Positions 44,933 to 54,426 of a DNA stretch of 64,000 nt are shown piece after piece. Under the pieces are notes generated by a model. It saw only the letters and a program-made list of their open reading frames with translations, ran no database searches and was not told the origin of the DNA. Numbering within the stretch: position 1 is the stretch's first letter; each line of letters opens with the position of its first letter. The position numbers were made by a program, and so were the translations under genes. This DNA is from Bradyrhizobium nitroreducens (GTDB lineage Bacteria > Pseudomonadota > Alphaproteobacteria > Rhizobiales > Xanthobacteraceae), in the NCBI RefSeq assembly GCF_002776695.1, contig NZ_LFJC01000003.1:125573-189572 (forward strand), read 5' to 3'.

Positions 44933-45787
44933 ATGAAAGACCTGGCTGGACGGACCGCCTTCGTGACAGGCGCTGCCTCGGGGATCGGCCTTGGCATCGC
45001 GACCGCGCTGTCGCAGGCGGGGGTGAAGGTCATGCTCTGCGACATCGAGGAAGAGGCGCTGAAGAAGGCGGTCGCGGACCTGAAGACAGGGACCAACGTC
45101 GACGTCGATGGCGTGAAAGCCGATGTCTCGCTCAAAGGCGAGCTTCAAGCGGCAGCGGACGCGGCCGTCGCGCGGTACGGCAAGATCCACATATTGGTCA
45201 ATAATGCGGGCGTCGGGGGCGGTGGCCCCTATGGTGAGTGGACTGATGCAGGCTGGGACTGGGTCCTCGGCGTCAACCTGAGATCGGTAATCTGGGGCTT
45301 CGAGATTTTCGGTCCGCTGATCGAAGCGCACGATGAAGGAGGGCAGGTCGTTTCCACAGCGTCCGTCGCCGGCCTGATTACGGGAACAAGCCCAGCGTAC
45401 GATGTGAGCAAATACGGAGTGGTGGCGCTGTCAGAAGGGATGCGTAAGGTCCTCGCGCCAAGGAAGATCGGGGTCTCCGTTCTGTGTCCGGGCATAGTCC
45501 GCACGCAGATCATGAACTCCCGGCGCAATGTGCCGCAGCGATTTGCCGGGGCGGTCGGCAATCCTCCGCCGACGGAAGGCCCCCGCGCCGAGTTCATCAA
45601 GGTATTCCAGGAACGGATCAGCTGCGGCATTGATCCGCTCTATGTGGGCGAGCTGGTCTGCGAGGCCATCGAGAACGACTGGCCTTACATTTTCACCGAT
45701 ACCGAGCACGAACCCTTCATCGACGAGCGCTTCGCAGCGATCAAGCAGGGCTTCGACCGCATCCGCGGCCGAACGCCGCGACGCTAG
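44933..45787 (+). CDS. SDR-family NAD(P)-dependent oxidoreductase
   Basis: A 284-residue classical short-chain dehydrogenase/reductase. The cofactor loop TGAASGIG is near residue 12, NNAG follows, and the catalytic YDVSK tyrosine and lysine lie in the active-site segment after the TASVAG serine. After the core it has a longer C-terminal arm (GNPPPTEGPRAEFIKVFQERIS). The substrate is unknown. It is followed after 255 bp by the amidohydrolase. Confidence 0.9.
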   Translation: MKDLAGRTAFVTGAASGIGLGIATALSQAGVKVMLCDIEEEALKKAVADLKTGTNVDVDGVKADVSLKGELQAAADAAVARYGKIHILVNNAGVGGGGPYGEWTDAGWDWVLGVNLRSVIWGFEIFGPLIEAHDEGGQVVSTASVAGLITGTSPAYDVSKYGVVALSEGMRKVLAPRKIGVSVLCPGIVRTQIMNSRRNVPQRFAGAVGNPPPTEGPRAEFIKVFQERISCGIDPLYVGELVCEAIENDWPYIFTDTEHEPFIDERFAAIKQGFDRIRGRTPRR

Positions 45788-46042
45788 CTCTCGTGTCTGC
45801 TCAGAGGCCCTGGTCACCAAGCGACCCAGCGGATGCGGGCGCTTAGTCGATGCTGCTTCGAGAAGGTTCATGCGGTTCTCGAAAATTTCGCCGCTCCTCA
45901 GGGCTCGTATCCAGTCATAGGATCGGTGCTCCGAGCACAATGGTTTTGGCCCATCGCTGAACGCCTGCGTTGGCGCCAAAGGCGGAGCTGCTCGCCGAAT
46001 CCGGCCATAGCCGCAAACAAAAGGCCACAGGGGGGGACCATC

Positions 46043-47323
46043 ATGTCCGCGTTGTCACGCCGCGATTTCCTGGCACTCTCGACATCCGCTGCCGCCGTCG
46101 GCCTCACCGCGCCGGTGCGGGCCGCGATGGGGCCGAACGACAAGTACGATCTGGTGATCCGCGGCGGCGAGGTGCTCGACCCCAGCCAGTCGCTGCGCGC
46201 CAGACGCGACATCGGCATCCGCTGGGGCGTCGTCGAGACGGTGCAGGAGACGATCCCCGCCGAGCGTGCGCTGAAGAGCATCGACGCCTCAGGCAAGCTC
46301 GTGATGCCCGGTCTCATCGATCTGCATTCCCACGTCTATCCTTACGGCTCGGCGATCGGCATTCCCGCCGACGAATTGGTGCAATTCCAGGCGACGACGA
46401 CCGTCGTCTCGGCGGGTGATGCCGGGGTCAACAATCTGGCGGCGCTGCGTCGGTTCATCGTGGCGCAGACGCGGGCGCGGATGTACGCCTTCGTCCACAT
46501 CGCCAATAACGGCCTGTCGGCGTTCCCGGCCGCCGAGCTGTACAATATCGACGTCGCCCAGACCGAAGCCTGCGCGATGGCGCTCGCCGAGAACGCCGAC
46601 TTCCTGCTCGGGGTCAAGGTGCGGATGTCGGAGAATGTGATCTACAAGCACGGGCTCGAGCCGCTGAAGCGCGGCATCCAGGCTTGCGAGATGTGCGGCT
46701 GGCCGGCGAAGATGATGGTGCATATCGGCGGCGTCGAAACCAAGGAGCTGATGTCGCAGATTCTCGACCTGCTCCGCCCGGGCGACGTGCTGACGCACGC
46801 CTATTCAGGCGCGCCCAACATGTCGAACGTCTTCACCAACATCGTCCAGGACGGCAAGCTGCTGCCGGCGGCCCTTGCCGCCAAGCAGCGCGGCGTCATG
46901 TTCGACGTCGGTCACGGCGGCGGCAGCTTCGATTTCACCGTGGCGGAAGTGGCGATCCCCGGCGGCTGCACGCCGGACACGATCTCCTCCGACATCCACG
47001 TCTTCTCCGGCAATTCGCCCGGCATTCCGTTCCTGCCCAACGTGATGAGCAAGTTCATGATTCTCGGTTTCACGCTGGAGCAGGTGGTCGCGATGGCGAC
47101 CACGGCGCCGGCGAAGATCATCGACCGGGCGCCGAAGATCGGCACGCTGCAAGTCGGTGCGCCCGGCGATGTCGCCATCATGGAGCTGGTGGAGGGGCCG
47201 GTCAGCTTCGTCGACACCCGCAACAACAAGAGGGAGGGGAAGGCCTATCTCAAGCCGATCCAGACCGTGATCAACGGCGTCCCGTTCGGGCGGCCTTATC
47301 AGGCGCCGTTCGCGGTGAGGTAA
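46043..47323 (+). CDS. Tat-exported amidohydrolase (deacetylase/aminoacylase-like)
   Basis: A 426-residue amidohydrolase of the dihydroorotase/D-aminoacylase kind. A twin-arginine signal (LSRRDFLALS) in the first 30 residues directs folded export. Metal ligands start with HSH in MPGLIDLHSHVYPYG, and later MVHIGGVETKE, DVGHGGGSF and SSDIHVFSGN supply further His/Asp. The family hydrolyses cyclic amides or N-acyl amino acids; the exported location is unusual for dihydroorotase-like enzymes. GGGGGGG lies ahead of ATG 46043. Confidence 0.82.
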   Translation: MSALSRRDFLALSTSAAAVGLTAPVRAAMGPNDKYDLVIRGGEVLDPSQSLRARRDIGIRWGVVETVQETIPAERALKSIDASGKLVMPGLIDLHSHVYPYGSAIGIPADELVQFQATTTVVSAGDAGVNNLAALRRFIVAQTRARMYAFVHIANNGLSAFPAAELYNIDVAQTEACAMALAENADFLLGVKVRMSENVIYKHGLEPLKRGIQACEMCGWPAKMMVHIGGVETKELMSQILDLLRPGDVLTHAYSGAPNMSNVFTNIVQDGKLLPAALAAKQRGVMFDVGHGGGSFDFTVAEVAIPGGCTPDTISSDIHVFSGNSPGIPFLPNVMSKFMILGFTLEQVVAMATTAPAKIIDRAPKIGTLQVGAPGDVAIMELVEGPVSFVDTRNNKREGKAYLKPIQTVINGVPFGRPYQAPFAVR

Positions 47324-47338
47324 GACGGCAGAGAGCAG

Positions 47339-48577
47339 CTAGGACGCCGCGACGCTCACCTTGACTGCGACGGGCCGCGGAAGGCGCAGCCCGCGGGCCA
47401 ACACTGAGCGGCGCGGTGCCGCTTGCCGCTGCGGCAGCGTTCCGAAATGCGCAAGGACTTCGGTCAGCGCGCGCCTGACCGCTGGCTCGATCTTCGCGCA
47501 AATGAACCAGCAGACCAGGATCAGAAGGGCCAGCGCGATCCAGAGAGCCGAGGTCGGGTCCAGGCCGGCCTCGACCAGCGCACGAATGATCGCCGCACCA
47601 ATGACGTTGTGGGTGAGATAGAGCGGGTAGGTGATCAGTCCCAACGTTCGCAAATAGGCCGGTGCTTCAGGAGAGGCGGTGTCCGCAGCGTGCCTGTTTC
47701 GCCTCGCGGCGAGGGCGATCAGCAGCACCGCGGCCGACCAGACCATGATCGGCGCAAGCGCGGATTGATCCGCGATGGCGGGGATCGAGGTCAGGAAGAA
47801 CGAGGCGAAGAAGTAGATCTCCGCTGCGCCCGAGACACAGGTGACGGCCAAGGCGATCTTCTCGAGCGCCGTCAGTTCCCTGTTCGCGGAGATGAACAGC
47901 CAGATTCCCAGCGCGAAGAAGCAGCCATGGCTGAGCAGGAAGGCCGCGCACGGCACCCGGAACATCAGGATGACGAGATAGGGCAGGTCGGATGGCGTCG
48001 TGCACGACATCACCAGCAGCGCGGCGGCGTTGAAGATGGCGCTGTAGATGGTGAGACCAAAGGCCAGGTGCCGCAGGGTGATCCTCCGCGTCAGCATGGC
48101 GCAAAATACGAGGCCATAAAACGCGGTCTCGGCGGCCAGCGTCCAATAGACCTCGTCGAGCCACTGACCCGTGACGCCCTTGGGCACCATCAGCATGGCG
48201 TGGACGTAGGGCAGGATGAGCTCGGAGGCCGGGCCGCTGCCGAAGAGCAGCAGAACGAGCAAGGTCGCAGTGGCGCAGACCCAGACTGCCGGATAAAGCC
48301 TGAGTGCGCGGCCGAGAAGGAACGCGCCGGGCGAAGATTGGCTCGCCGAATTGGCGATGACGAAACCGGAGATGACGAAGAAGATCTCGACGCCGACCCA
48401 GCCGAACCAGGTGAAGGCTGCGGCGGAGGGGTAGAGAACATCGGCGGCGACGGTGCGTTCAAAGCCCGGGACGCCGATCGAGGTCCAGGCCCAGGACCAG
48501 AACATCTGGTGAAAAATGGCAACGCCGAGCGCGGCGGCGAAGCGCAGCGGATCCAGCAGGGACAAATGGCTCTTCAC
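47339..48577 (-). CDS. Acyltransferase-3 family membrane protein (OafA-like)
   Basis: A 412-residue integral membrane acyltransferase with about ten helices. It opens with LSLLDPLRFAAALGVAIFHQMF (the family's RxxA and the catalytic His) and has GVEIFFVISGFVIANSA in helix 2-3. Such proteins O-acetylate surface polysaccharides or Nod-like factors. The start is GTG 48577. It is convergent with the amidohydrolase and the acceptor is not known. Confidence 0.9.
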   Translation of the reverse strand: MKSHLSLLDPLRFAAALGVAIFHQMFWSWAWTSIGVPGFERTVAADVLYPSAAAFTWFGWVGVEIFFVISGFVIANSASQSSPGAFLLGRALRLYPAVWVCATATLLVLLLFGSGPASELILPYVHAMLMVPKGVTGQWLDEVYWTLAAETAFYGLVFCAMLTRRITLRHLAFGLTIYSAIFNAAALLVMSCTTPSDLPYLVILMFRVPCAAFLLSHGCFFALGIWLFISANRELTALEKIALAVTCVSGAAEIYFFASFFLTSIPAIADQSALAPIMVWSAAVLLIALAARRNRHAADTASPEAPAYLRTLGLITYPLYLTHNVIGAAIIRALVEAGLDPTSALWIALALLILVCWFICAKIEPAVRRALTEVLAHFGTLPQRQAAPRRSVLARGLRLPRPVAVKVSVAAS

Positions 48578-48797
48578 GGCAGTGGACCGGGTTCATGCAA
48601 CGATCCCGCTGGAATTAGTGAAGGCGCCTATGGCGCTCTGCGACGTTGGTCACACTTGGTCCGTCGCTGTCGGGTAACGTTGCCCGAGCTCTGCGGCCGA
48701 AGACAGATCATCGCGGTTATGACAACTCAGATCCCAGGGCCCGACCTGAATTGCAGGCTTCTGGCCGCGAGCAGTCATCATCACCCTCGAGCGGGGT

Positions 48798-50555
48798 TCA
48801 TGACAGCGTTCGAAGTTCGTCCACACCGATAGGTGGCTTGCTTCGCCAGCCGACGATGAAGGCACGTTTTGCGAGCCCGTCCTGAACCCGAGCTATCTGC
48901 GTCCGCTCCGCAGCGAGCCGAAGCCGCAACAAGGGATCGCGGGTCCCCGAGACGGTGAGGCTTTTATTGATGACCCAGCCATAGGGTTCGACTCCGGCAC
49001 GCCGCAAGTCATCCTGAAGGGAGGCGGCCTCGGAAACCGGCGTCGTCTCCGGCAGCGTCACCAGAATCACCTTTGTATGGGTTGGATCCTGTAACCTCAT
49101 CAGAGGGGTAACGATCCGTCCCGGACCGCTCGGTGCGAGTTGGCTCGTCATCTGGCGATGATAGGCGCCGGTGGCGTCCAGCAGGAGCAGCGTGTGGCCT
49201 GTCGGCGCCGTATCGAGCACCACGAAGGCGCTCCGGGCCTCCGCAACAACGTGCGAGAAGGCATGGAAAACAGCGACCTCCTCGGTACACGGCGAAGCTA
49301 GATCCTCCAGCAGAAGGGCCTTGCCCTGCGCATCGAGGTCACGGCCACGGCTCGCCAATATTTTCTCGACATAGCGCTGCGTCTCGACCCGGGGATCGAT
49401 CCGGTCGACCGTCAGACCTGGCATGACGCCATCGACGACGAAACTGACGTGAGCTGCGGGATCGGTCGTGCTGAGATGGACGGCATGACCCCGCTTCGCC
49501 AACCCTACCGCGATGGCGGCAGCAAGCGTCGTCTTTCCGACGCCGCCCTTGCCCATGACCATGATCAGGCCGCGCTTGCCCTGCGCGATGTCATCAACCA
49601 ACCGGTCGAGGCCCGGCAGGTCGATCGGCTCGGTGCTCCTCTCGGTGGAGACGATCGATGGTTGGTTGGAGGGCGACAGCAGCGCCCTCAGAGCCGTCAC
49701 GCCGACGATGTCGAAGCCAAGCAAAGGAATTTCGTCTCGCGGCAGTTTCGTGAGCGACGCCGGCATCGCGGCCAGCGCCTCGTCCTGATCCCGCTCAAGG
49801 GCAACTGCAACGACATCGGTCGGGTCCGCGGCGTGGAAGCGCCCGTTCACCACGAGAAACTGATTCGATAGATTGAGCCCATCGAGTTCGCCCGATGTCC
49901 TCGCTGCCTCGCGGACGGCGCCGCGATCGGCGCGGGTGACCAAGATGATGGTGGTCTGCCTGGAATCGCCCAGGGCCCGCAGCGCCTTGCGAAAGCGGTC
50001 TTCCTGCATCGTCAGACCTGAATGCGGCCCGAGGCAGGACGCTCCCCGATCGTTGTCCTTGAGAAAGCCGGTCCATGCCTTTGGCAGGCTAAGGAGACGT
50101 AGCGTGTGACCGGTCGGAGCGGTATCGAATATGATGTGATCGAACCCCGTGACATCGCCGTCAAGCAGGCCCACGAACTCGTCAAAGGCGGCTATTTCGG
50201 TGGTGCAGGCGCCGGAGAGCTGCTCGCGCACGGTCGATCGTTCGTCCGCGGTAATTTCGGGGCCGAGCTGTTCGAGGACCCGGCTGCGATAGGACTCGGC
50301 AGCTGCCTCCGGATCGATATTCATCGCCGAAAGTCCGGTGACGTTTGGCACCGGCGTCGGGCGATCGGTCAGAGTGGCTTCGAGCATCTCATCGAGGTTG
50401 GACGCAGGGTCGGTGCTGACGATAAGAACGCGAAGTCCACGGTCGGCAAGGACGATAGCGGTGGCGCACGCAAGAGAGGTCTTACCGACTCCGCCCTTTC
50501 CGGTGAAAAACAGATACGGGGTTGGGGCGGTCAGCGCGAGAAAGTGGTGCATCAT
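48798..50555 (-). CDS. arsA: ArsA, arsenite/antimonite-stimulated ATPase
   Basis: ArsA energises arsenite efflux through ArsB. The 585-residue protein has the two-half structure of true ArsA: P-loops GKGGVGKT at 19-26 and again at 335-342, and the DTAPTGHTLRLL signature in both halves. The three Cys that bind As(III)/Sb(III) in E. coli ArsA (113, 172, 422) are matched by Cys117, Cys174 and Cys423. No arsB, arsR, arsD or arsC is near it, which is unusual. No promoter was assigned. Confidence 0.92.
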   Translation of the reverse strand: MMHHFLALTAPTPYLFFTGKGGVGKTSLACATAIVLADRGLRVLIVSTDPASNLDEMLEATLTDRPTPVPNVTGLSAMNIDPEAAAESYRSRVLEQLGPEITADERSTVREQLSGACTTEIAAFDEFVGLLDGDVTGFDHIIFDTAPTGHTLRLLSLPKAWTGFLKDNDRGASCLGPHSGLTMQEDRFRKALRALGDSRQTTIILVTRADRGAVREAARTSGELDGLNLSNQFLVVNGRFHAADPTDVVAVALERDQDEALAAMPASLTKLPRDEIPLLGFDIVGVTALRALLSPSNQPSIVSTERSTEPIDLPGLDRLVDDIAQGKRGLIMVMGKGGVGKTTLAAAIAVGLAKRGHAVHLSTTDPAAHVSFVVDGVMPGLTVDRIDPRVETQRYVEKILASRGRDLDAQGKALLLEDLASPCTEEVAVFHAFSHVVAEARSAFVVLDTAPTGHTLLLLDATGAYHRQMTSQLAPSGPGRIVTPLMRLQDPTHTKVILVTLPETTPVSEAASLQDDLRRAGVEPYGWVINKSLTVSGTRDPLLRLRLAAERTQIARVQDGLAKRAFIVGWRSKPPIGVDELRTLS

Positions 50556-50788
50556 AGGGTGTCCTGCGGCCGTAGTGGTGATACGGCGACGTGTCGACCG
50601 GTCCGGGCGCCGCGATGAGCATTGTGTTGAAGATGGTCAAACGCTTTGCGACGGGGTCTCGATTGAAACTTGGTAACAACGTCGACCGGGAGCTTGTTGA
50701 GCTGAATCAACGGGCGGAGGAAACCGCCGGCAAAGTAACGGCCATGTTTGACCCAAAGCGGAGTGGCCTGATCTCCTATTCCAGCAAG

Positions 50789-51241
50789 TCAGGAATTGAG
50801 TGCGTCGTAAACGATGCCCAGGACTACGCTGTAAGCCAGGAGCATCGCTAGCGAGAAGAGTGCCGGCGAAACGCCAAGTCCAACCTGGAATGCGAAAAAT
50901 CCAAGTCCGATCATGGGAAAGAACACCAGCCCCATCATCGCCCATCCGAGCACGCCGTAGGCGATTCCTTTGATCGCTCCAATATTGCCCGGCAGCCACC
51001 GATAAAGATGTCCAAAGGCGAGACTGACGAGGGTTGAGCCATTCAGGAATGACAGCAGCCAAGGCACCACGGGATGAACTGCAGTGCCGGCCGCATGGCT
51101 CAGCGTCGTCTGGAGACTTTCGTAGGGCTCGAATGACGGAAGTAGTCCGGCCCAGGACTTGAAGTACATCAGAAGCGAATGCACGATGCTTCCGCACGCC
51201 CCTGCAACCACTGCCTTCCAAATCCTGTTGCCTGAAGGCAT
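50789..51241 (-). CDS. Small four-helix membrane protein
   Basis: A 150-residue hydrophobic protein with about four membrane helices (VAGACGSIVHSLLMYF, VVPWLLSFLNGSTLVSLAFG, GIAYGVLGWAMMGLVFFPMIGLGFFAF, ALFSLAMLLAYSVVLGIVY). It resembles small membrane proteins of unknown function found in proteobacteria; I do not commit to a family number. It is on the same strand as arsA, 233 bp upstream, and might be read through into it. Confidence 0.65.
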   Translation of the reverse strand: MPSGNRIWKAVVAGACGSIVHSLLMYFKSWAGLLPSFEPYESLQTTLSHAAGTAVHPVVPWLLSFLNGSTLVSLAFGHLYRWLPGNIGAIKGIAYGVLGWAMMGLVFFPMIGLGFFAFQVGLGVSPALFSLAMLLAYSVVLGIVYDALNS

Positions 51242-51770
51242 GCCGGGTTGCCCGTTCTCAGCGGTCGCTGCTGCTTGTCGCGATCATGGGCGCAATTCGA
51301 TTGAGGGCGTCAATCCGGCCTCGTCAGCTGAGGAACTGCTCAAGCGTAAAGGGAAGCATGCTGCGCTTCTCCCGGGCAATTTCGATTGAGCGTAGAGAAC
51401 TGCGCGGCTTCGCCGCTTGATGAGGATCAACGTCGTCCCTCGAGGTCCGCTGGCTGCCCGAGGTTGACATGGACCCCTTTCGGCTTCGACGTCGTCTTCT
51501 GCGCGCATGGCGGACGCCAACAGTTCGACGGTACGCCTAGCTCAGCGCTCGTGCCCCGTGCGCCGCGTAGCGCTTCGGCGATGCGAAGCATCGTCCGGCG
51601 CGGTGTGCGGCGGGGCCGGGCCCATCTCTGCATGGTGTCGTGTCACGTTCTGGGTGCCGGCTCAGCGGAGCAGCGTTGCACGCTGCACCGCGTCCGGGAC
51701 ACGAACGGAGTCGAAGACGAAAACGGGGCCCGAAAGGGCCCCGCAAAAAACTCAGTCGCTTGTCCGCGTC
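51242..51770. other. 530-bp region without a supported gene
   Basis: Short open frames here lack motifs and start signals. It contains an inverted repeat GCAGCG-TTGCA-CGCTGC at 51670-51686 inside a CCGCGTCCGGGACACG-type repeat that I recall from other Bradyrhizobium intergenic regions. It is the right border of the accessory-looking block. Confidence 0.4.
51720..51745 (-). terminator. Terminator of rpmG
   Basis: On the minus strand CGGGGCCC and GGGCCCCG pair around TTTC and run into TTTT, directly behind the rpmG stop. The long A-run on the other side gives it a T-run in both directions. Confidence 0.8.
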
Positions 51771-51938
51771 TTACTTGATCTTGGCTTCGCGGAATTCGAC
51801 GTGCTTGCGCGCGACCGGGTCGTACTTCTTCTTGACCAGCTTGTCGGTCATGGTGCGCGAATTCTTCTTGGCGACGTAGTAGAAGCCGGTGTCGGCCGAG
51901 GACACGAGCTTGACCTTGATGGTGACCGCTTTGGCCAT
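51771..51938 (-). CDS. rpmG: 50S ribosomal protein L33
   Basis: A 55-residue basic protein, [20 protein letters not shown] to the end EFREAKIK, matching bacterial L33 of the Cys-free form. It is a large-subunit protein near the E site. The start at ATG 51938 and stop at 51773-51771 give the usual length. In many alphaproteobacteria rpmG follows pleD; here about 13 kb separate them. Confidence 0.95.
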   Translation of the reverse strand: MAKAVTIKVKLVSSADTGFYYVAKKNSRTMTDKLVKKKYDPVARKHVEFREAKIK

Positions 51939-52062
51939 GTTCAGAACCTCAGGAATGAAGGGAATCTGGAGCCGGCCAAACGGCCCGCGTTGGCCGGCAA
52001 CCTAGCCAGAAACCGCCTGATGTCAAGGTTTCAGGGGGCAGAAACCACCCAAATCGGGCCCA

Positions 52063-53388
52063 TTAGGCCTCGAAGAACCGGTTTTTGGGCCGCGGCAGGC
52101 CCAGATTCTCCCTCAAAGTGGGCCCTTCGTACTCTTTCCGGAAAATCCCGCGCCGCTGCAGCTCCGGGACGACCTTGTCGACGAAATCGTCGAGGCCGGC
52201 GGGCAGGAACGGGAACATGATGTTGAAGCCGTCGGAGCCGCGCCCGACCAGCCATTCCTCCATCTGGTCGGCGATGGTCTTGGCGGTGCCGACGAAGGAG
52301 AGCCCGCCATAGCCGCCGACGCGCTGGGCGAGCTGGCGCACCGTGAGCTTGTCGCGGGCGGCGAGATCGACCATGCGCTGGCGGCCGCTCTTGCTGGCGT
52401 TGGTCTCGGGGATTTCGGGGAGGGGGCCGTCGGGATCGAAGCCGGACGCGTCGGTGCCGAGGATGACGGAGAGCGAGGCGATCGCGCTGTCGTAATGCAC
52501 GCGGCTGTCGAGCAGCGCGCGCTTCTCCTTGGCCTCGTCGACGCTGTCGCCGACCACGACGAAGGCGCCGGGCAGGATCTTGAGGTGTTCAGGATCGCGG
52601 CCGACCTTCTCCATGCGGCCCTTGATGTCGGCATAGAGCTTTTGGCCGTCGGCGAGGCTGCCGCCGCCGGTGAACACCGCTTCCGCCGTTTCGGCCGCGA
52701 GCTGCTTGCCGTCTTCCGACGCGCCGGCCTGCACGATGACAGGCCAGCCCTGCACGGGGCGGGCGATGTTGAGGGGCCCGCGCACCTTCAGATATTTGCC
52801 GTGGTGGTCGAGCGTGTGCATCTTCGCGGGATCGAAGAACAGCCCGCTCTCGACGTCGCGCACGAAGGCATCGTCCGCGAAGGAATCCCACAGGCCCGTG
52901 ACGACGTCGTAGAACTCGCGGGCGCGCTTGTAGCGTTCGGCATGCTCCATGTGGTCGTCGAGGCCGAAATTCAGCGCCGCATCCGGGTTCGACGTCGTGA
53001 CAATGTTCCAGCCGGCGCGGCCGCCGCTGAGATGATCGAGCGAGGCGAAGCGGCGTGCGACGTGATAGGGCTCGTCGAACGTGGTCGAGCCCGTCGCGAT
53101 CAGGCCGATACGCTCGGTAACCGCCGAGAGTGCCGACAGCAGCGTGAACGGCTCGAACGAGGTCACGGTGTGGCTGCGCTTCAGCGCATTGATCGGCATG
53201 TTCAGCACGGCGAGGTGATCGGCCATGAAGAAGGCGTCGAACTTGCCGGCCTCGAGCTTCCGGATCAGCTGCTTGATATGGCCAAAGTTGAAATTGGCGT
53301 CGGGCCAAGCCCCGGGATAGCGCCAGGCGCCGGTGTGGATGCTGATCGGGCGCATGAACGCGCCAAGCTTGAGTTGCCGTTGTGCCAT
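52063..53388 (-). CDS. FMN-dependent monooxygenase of the NtaA/SnaA/DszA group
   Basis: A 441-residue class C flavin monooxygenase with the LLM (luciferase-like) TIM barrel. The long N-terminus LGAFMRPISIHTGAWRYPGA with NFNFGHIKQL, and LDHLSGGRAGWNIVTTSNPDAALNFG with MEHAERYKRAREFYDVVTGLWDSF, identify the NtaA/SoxA/DszA subgroup, which acts with a separate flavin reductase. Substrates in the group include chelators, sulfones and sulfonates. No reductase or transporter is adjacent, so the substrate stays open. Confidence 0.9.
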   Translation of the reverse strand: MAQRQLKLGAFMRPISIHTGAWRYPGAWPDANFNFGHIKQLIRKLEAGKFDAFFMADHLAVLNMPINALKRSHTVTSFEPFTLLSALSAVTERIGLIATGSTTFDEPYHVARRFASLDHLSGGRAGWNIVTTSNPDAALNFGLDDHMEHAERYKRAREFYDVVTGLWDSFADDAFVRDVESGLFFDPAKMHTLDHHGKYLKVRGPLNIARPVQGWPVIVQAGASEDGKQLAAETAEAVFTGGGSLADGQKLYADIKGRMEKVGRDPEHLKILPGAFVVVGDSVDEAKEKRALLDSRVHYDSAIASLSVILGTDASGFDPDGPLPEIPETNASKSGRQRMVDLAARDKLTVRQLAQRVGGYGGLSFVGTAKTIADQMEEWLVGRGSDGFNIMFPFLPAGLDDFVDKVVPELQRRGIFRKEYEGPTLRENLGLPRPKNRFFEA

Positions 53389-53498
53389 CGCCCGGTGTGT
53401 CCTTCTTCATTGTCGTTCGGAAAGACATAGGTGCGCCGGGGAACTCCGCCATTAGGGAAGGTGGGAAGAATTTTCCGTTTTTTACAGCTATCTCAGCA

Positions 53499-53604
53499 CG
53501 TCATTCCGGGGCGCGCCTCTTGGCGCGAACCCGGAATCCATCGAACTGCAGAGACGGTGGAGGAATGGATTCCGGGTTCGCGCTACGCGCGCCCCGGAAT
53601 GACG
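53499..53604. repeat. Intergenic palindromic element (REP-like), copy 2
   Basis: CGTCATTCCGGGGCGCGCC on the left is inverted as GGCGCCCC-type GCGCCCCGGAATGACG on the right; inner ATGGATTCCGGGTTCGCG and CGCGAACCCGGAATCCAT are also inverted. It shares these sequences with 27813-27922. Confidence 0.9.
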
Positions 53605-53646
53605 AAAGGAATCCCGCAATGAAGAAGAGGCTTGGCGTCGCGCAGC

Positions 53647-54396
53647 TTAGCCCAAAATATCCTTCTGCATCCTGCCGCCGTAGAAATGGAAGAAAGGCAC
53701 CGGCGCGTCGTGGCGGAGCGGGCCGGTGGCAAGGCGGGTGTCGAGCTCGTTGAGCACGTTGCGCGTCATCGGATGCAGATCGGCCAGCGGCTTGGAGCCG
53801 AGCTCGACCCAGACCAGCTCGACCAGCTCGGCATCGGCATGGATCACACCGTCGACGCGATGGGTGATCGCGGAGGCATCGGCGGTGAAGAAGCGCGTGT
53901 CGAACCGCTTGACCCGGCCCGGCGGGGTGATCGCGCGCGCGATCAGGAACAGGCTGGAGGGGTCGGGCAGCAGGCCTGCATCGGCGAACGGCTGCCACGG
54001 ACCTTCGAGCTTCGCCTTGATCTCCGCCTTGCGGCCGAGGCAGAGACCGGTTTCTTCGCAGGCTTCGCGGATCGCGGCAATAGCGAGCGACTTCGCGCGC
54101 GAGGCGGGAGTCTTCGGGCTTCCCTTGGCGAGATTGGCCTCCAGCTCGGCGGTGATGGGCGCAGCACAGGGCACGCGATGGTCGGCCTTGTCGACACGTC
54201 CCCCCGGGAAGACGAACTTGCCGGGCATGAACACCACCTTGTCGTGGCGCTTGCCGACCAGCACTTTCGGAACGGCGCTGCTGCGGTCGACCAGGATCAG
54301 GGTCGCCGCGTCCTTCGGGCGGAAGTAGGGATGATGATCGGCCTCCTTCTCCTCGTGAACCCGGGCCTTCTCCACTGCCTGCGCCGTATCCGTCAT
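53647..54396 (-). CDS. NUDIX hydrolase
   Basis: A 249-residue NUDIX protein. The first part (DAATLILVDRSSAVPKVLVGKRHDKVVFMPGKFVFPGGRVD) fits the family's N-terminus, and the NUDIX box is degenerate but visible in AIREACEETGLCLG (REACEETG). It belongs to the longer NUDT7/CoA-pyrophosphatase-like group. Substrate is not clear. ATG 54396 is chosen over a TTG at 54408. It lies after DUF983 on the same strand. Confidence 0.87.
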   Translation of the reverse strand: MTDTAQAVEKARVHEEKEADHHPYFRPKDAATLILVDRSSAVPKVLVGKRHDKVVFMPGKFVFPGGRVDKADHRVPCAAPITAELEANLAKGSPKTPASRAKSLAIAAIREACEETGLCLGRKAEIKAKLEGPWQPFADAGLLPDPSSLFLIARAITPPGRVKRFDTRFFTADASAITHRVDGVIHADAELVELVWVELGSKPLADLHPMTRNVLNELDTRLATGPLRHDAPVPFFHFYGGRMQKDILG

Positions 54397-54426
54397 ATCC
54401 CCACCCAAACCGCTTTTGCTTCTTGC

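Noticed and set aside
50591..50851. 86-codon plus frame between arsA and the four-helix gene
   Set aside because: It has an acceptable start but overlaps the end of the four-helix gene and shows no motif. It might be real; evidence is too weak.
51386..51778. 130-codon plus frame between the four-helix gene and rpmG
   Set aside because: Ends in the rpmG terminator and gene in antisense; Arg/Ser-rich with no motif.
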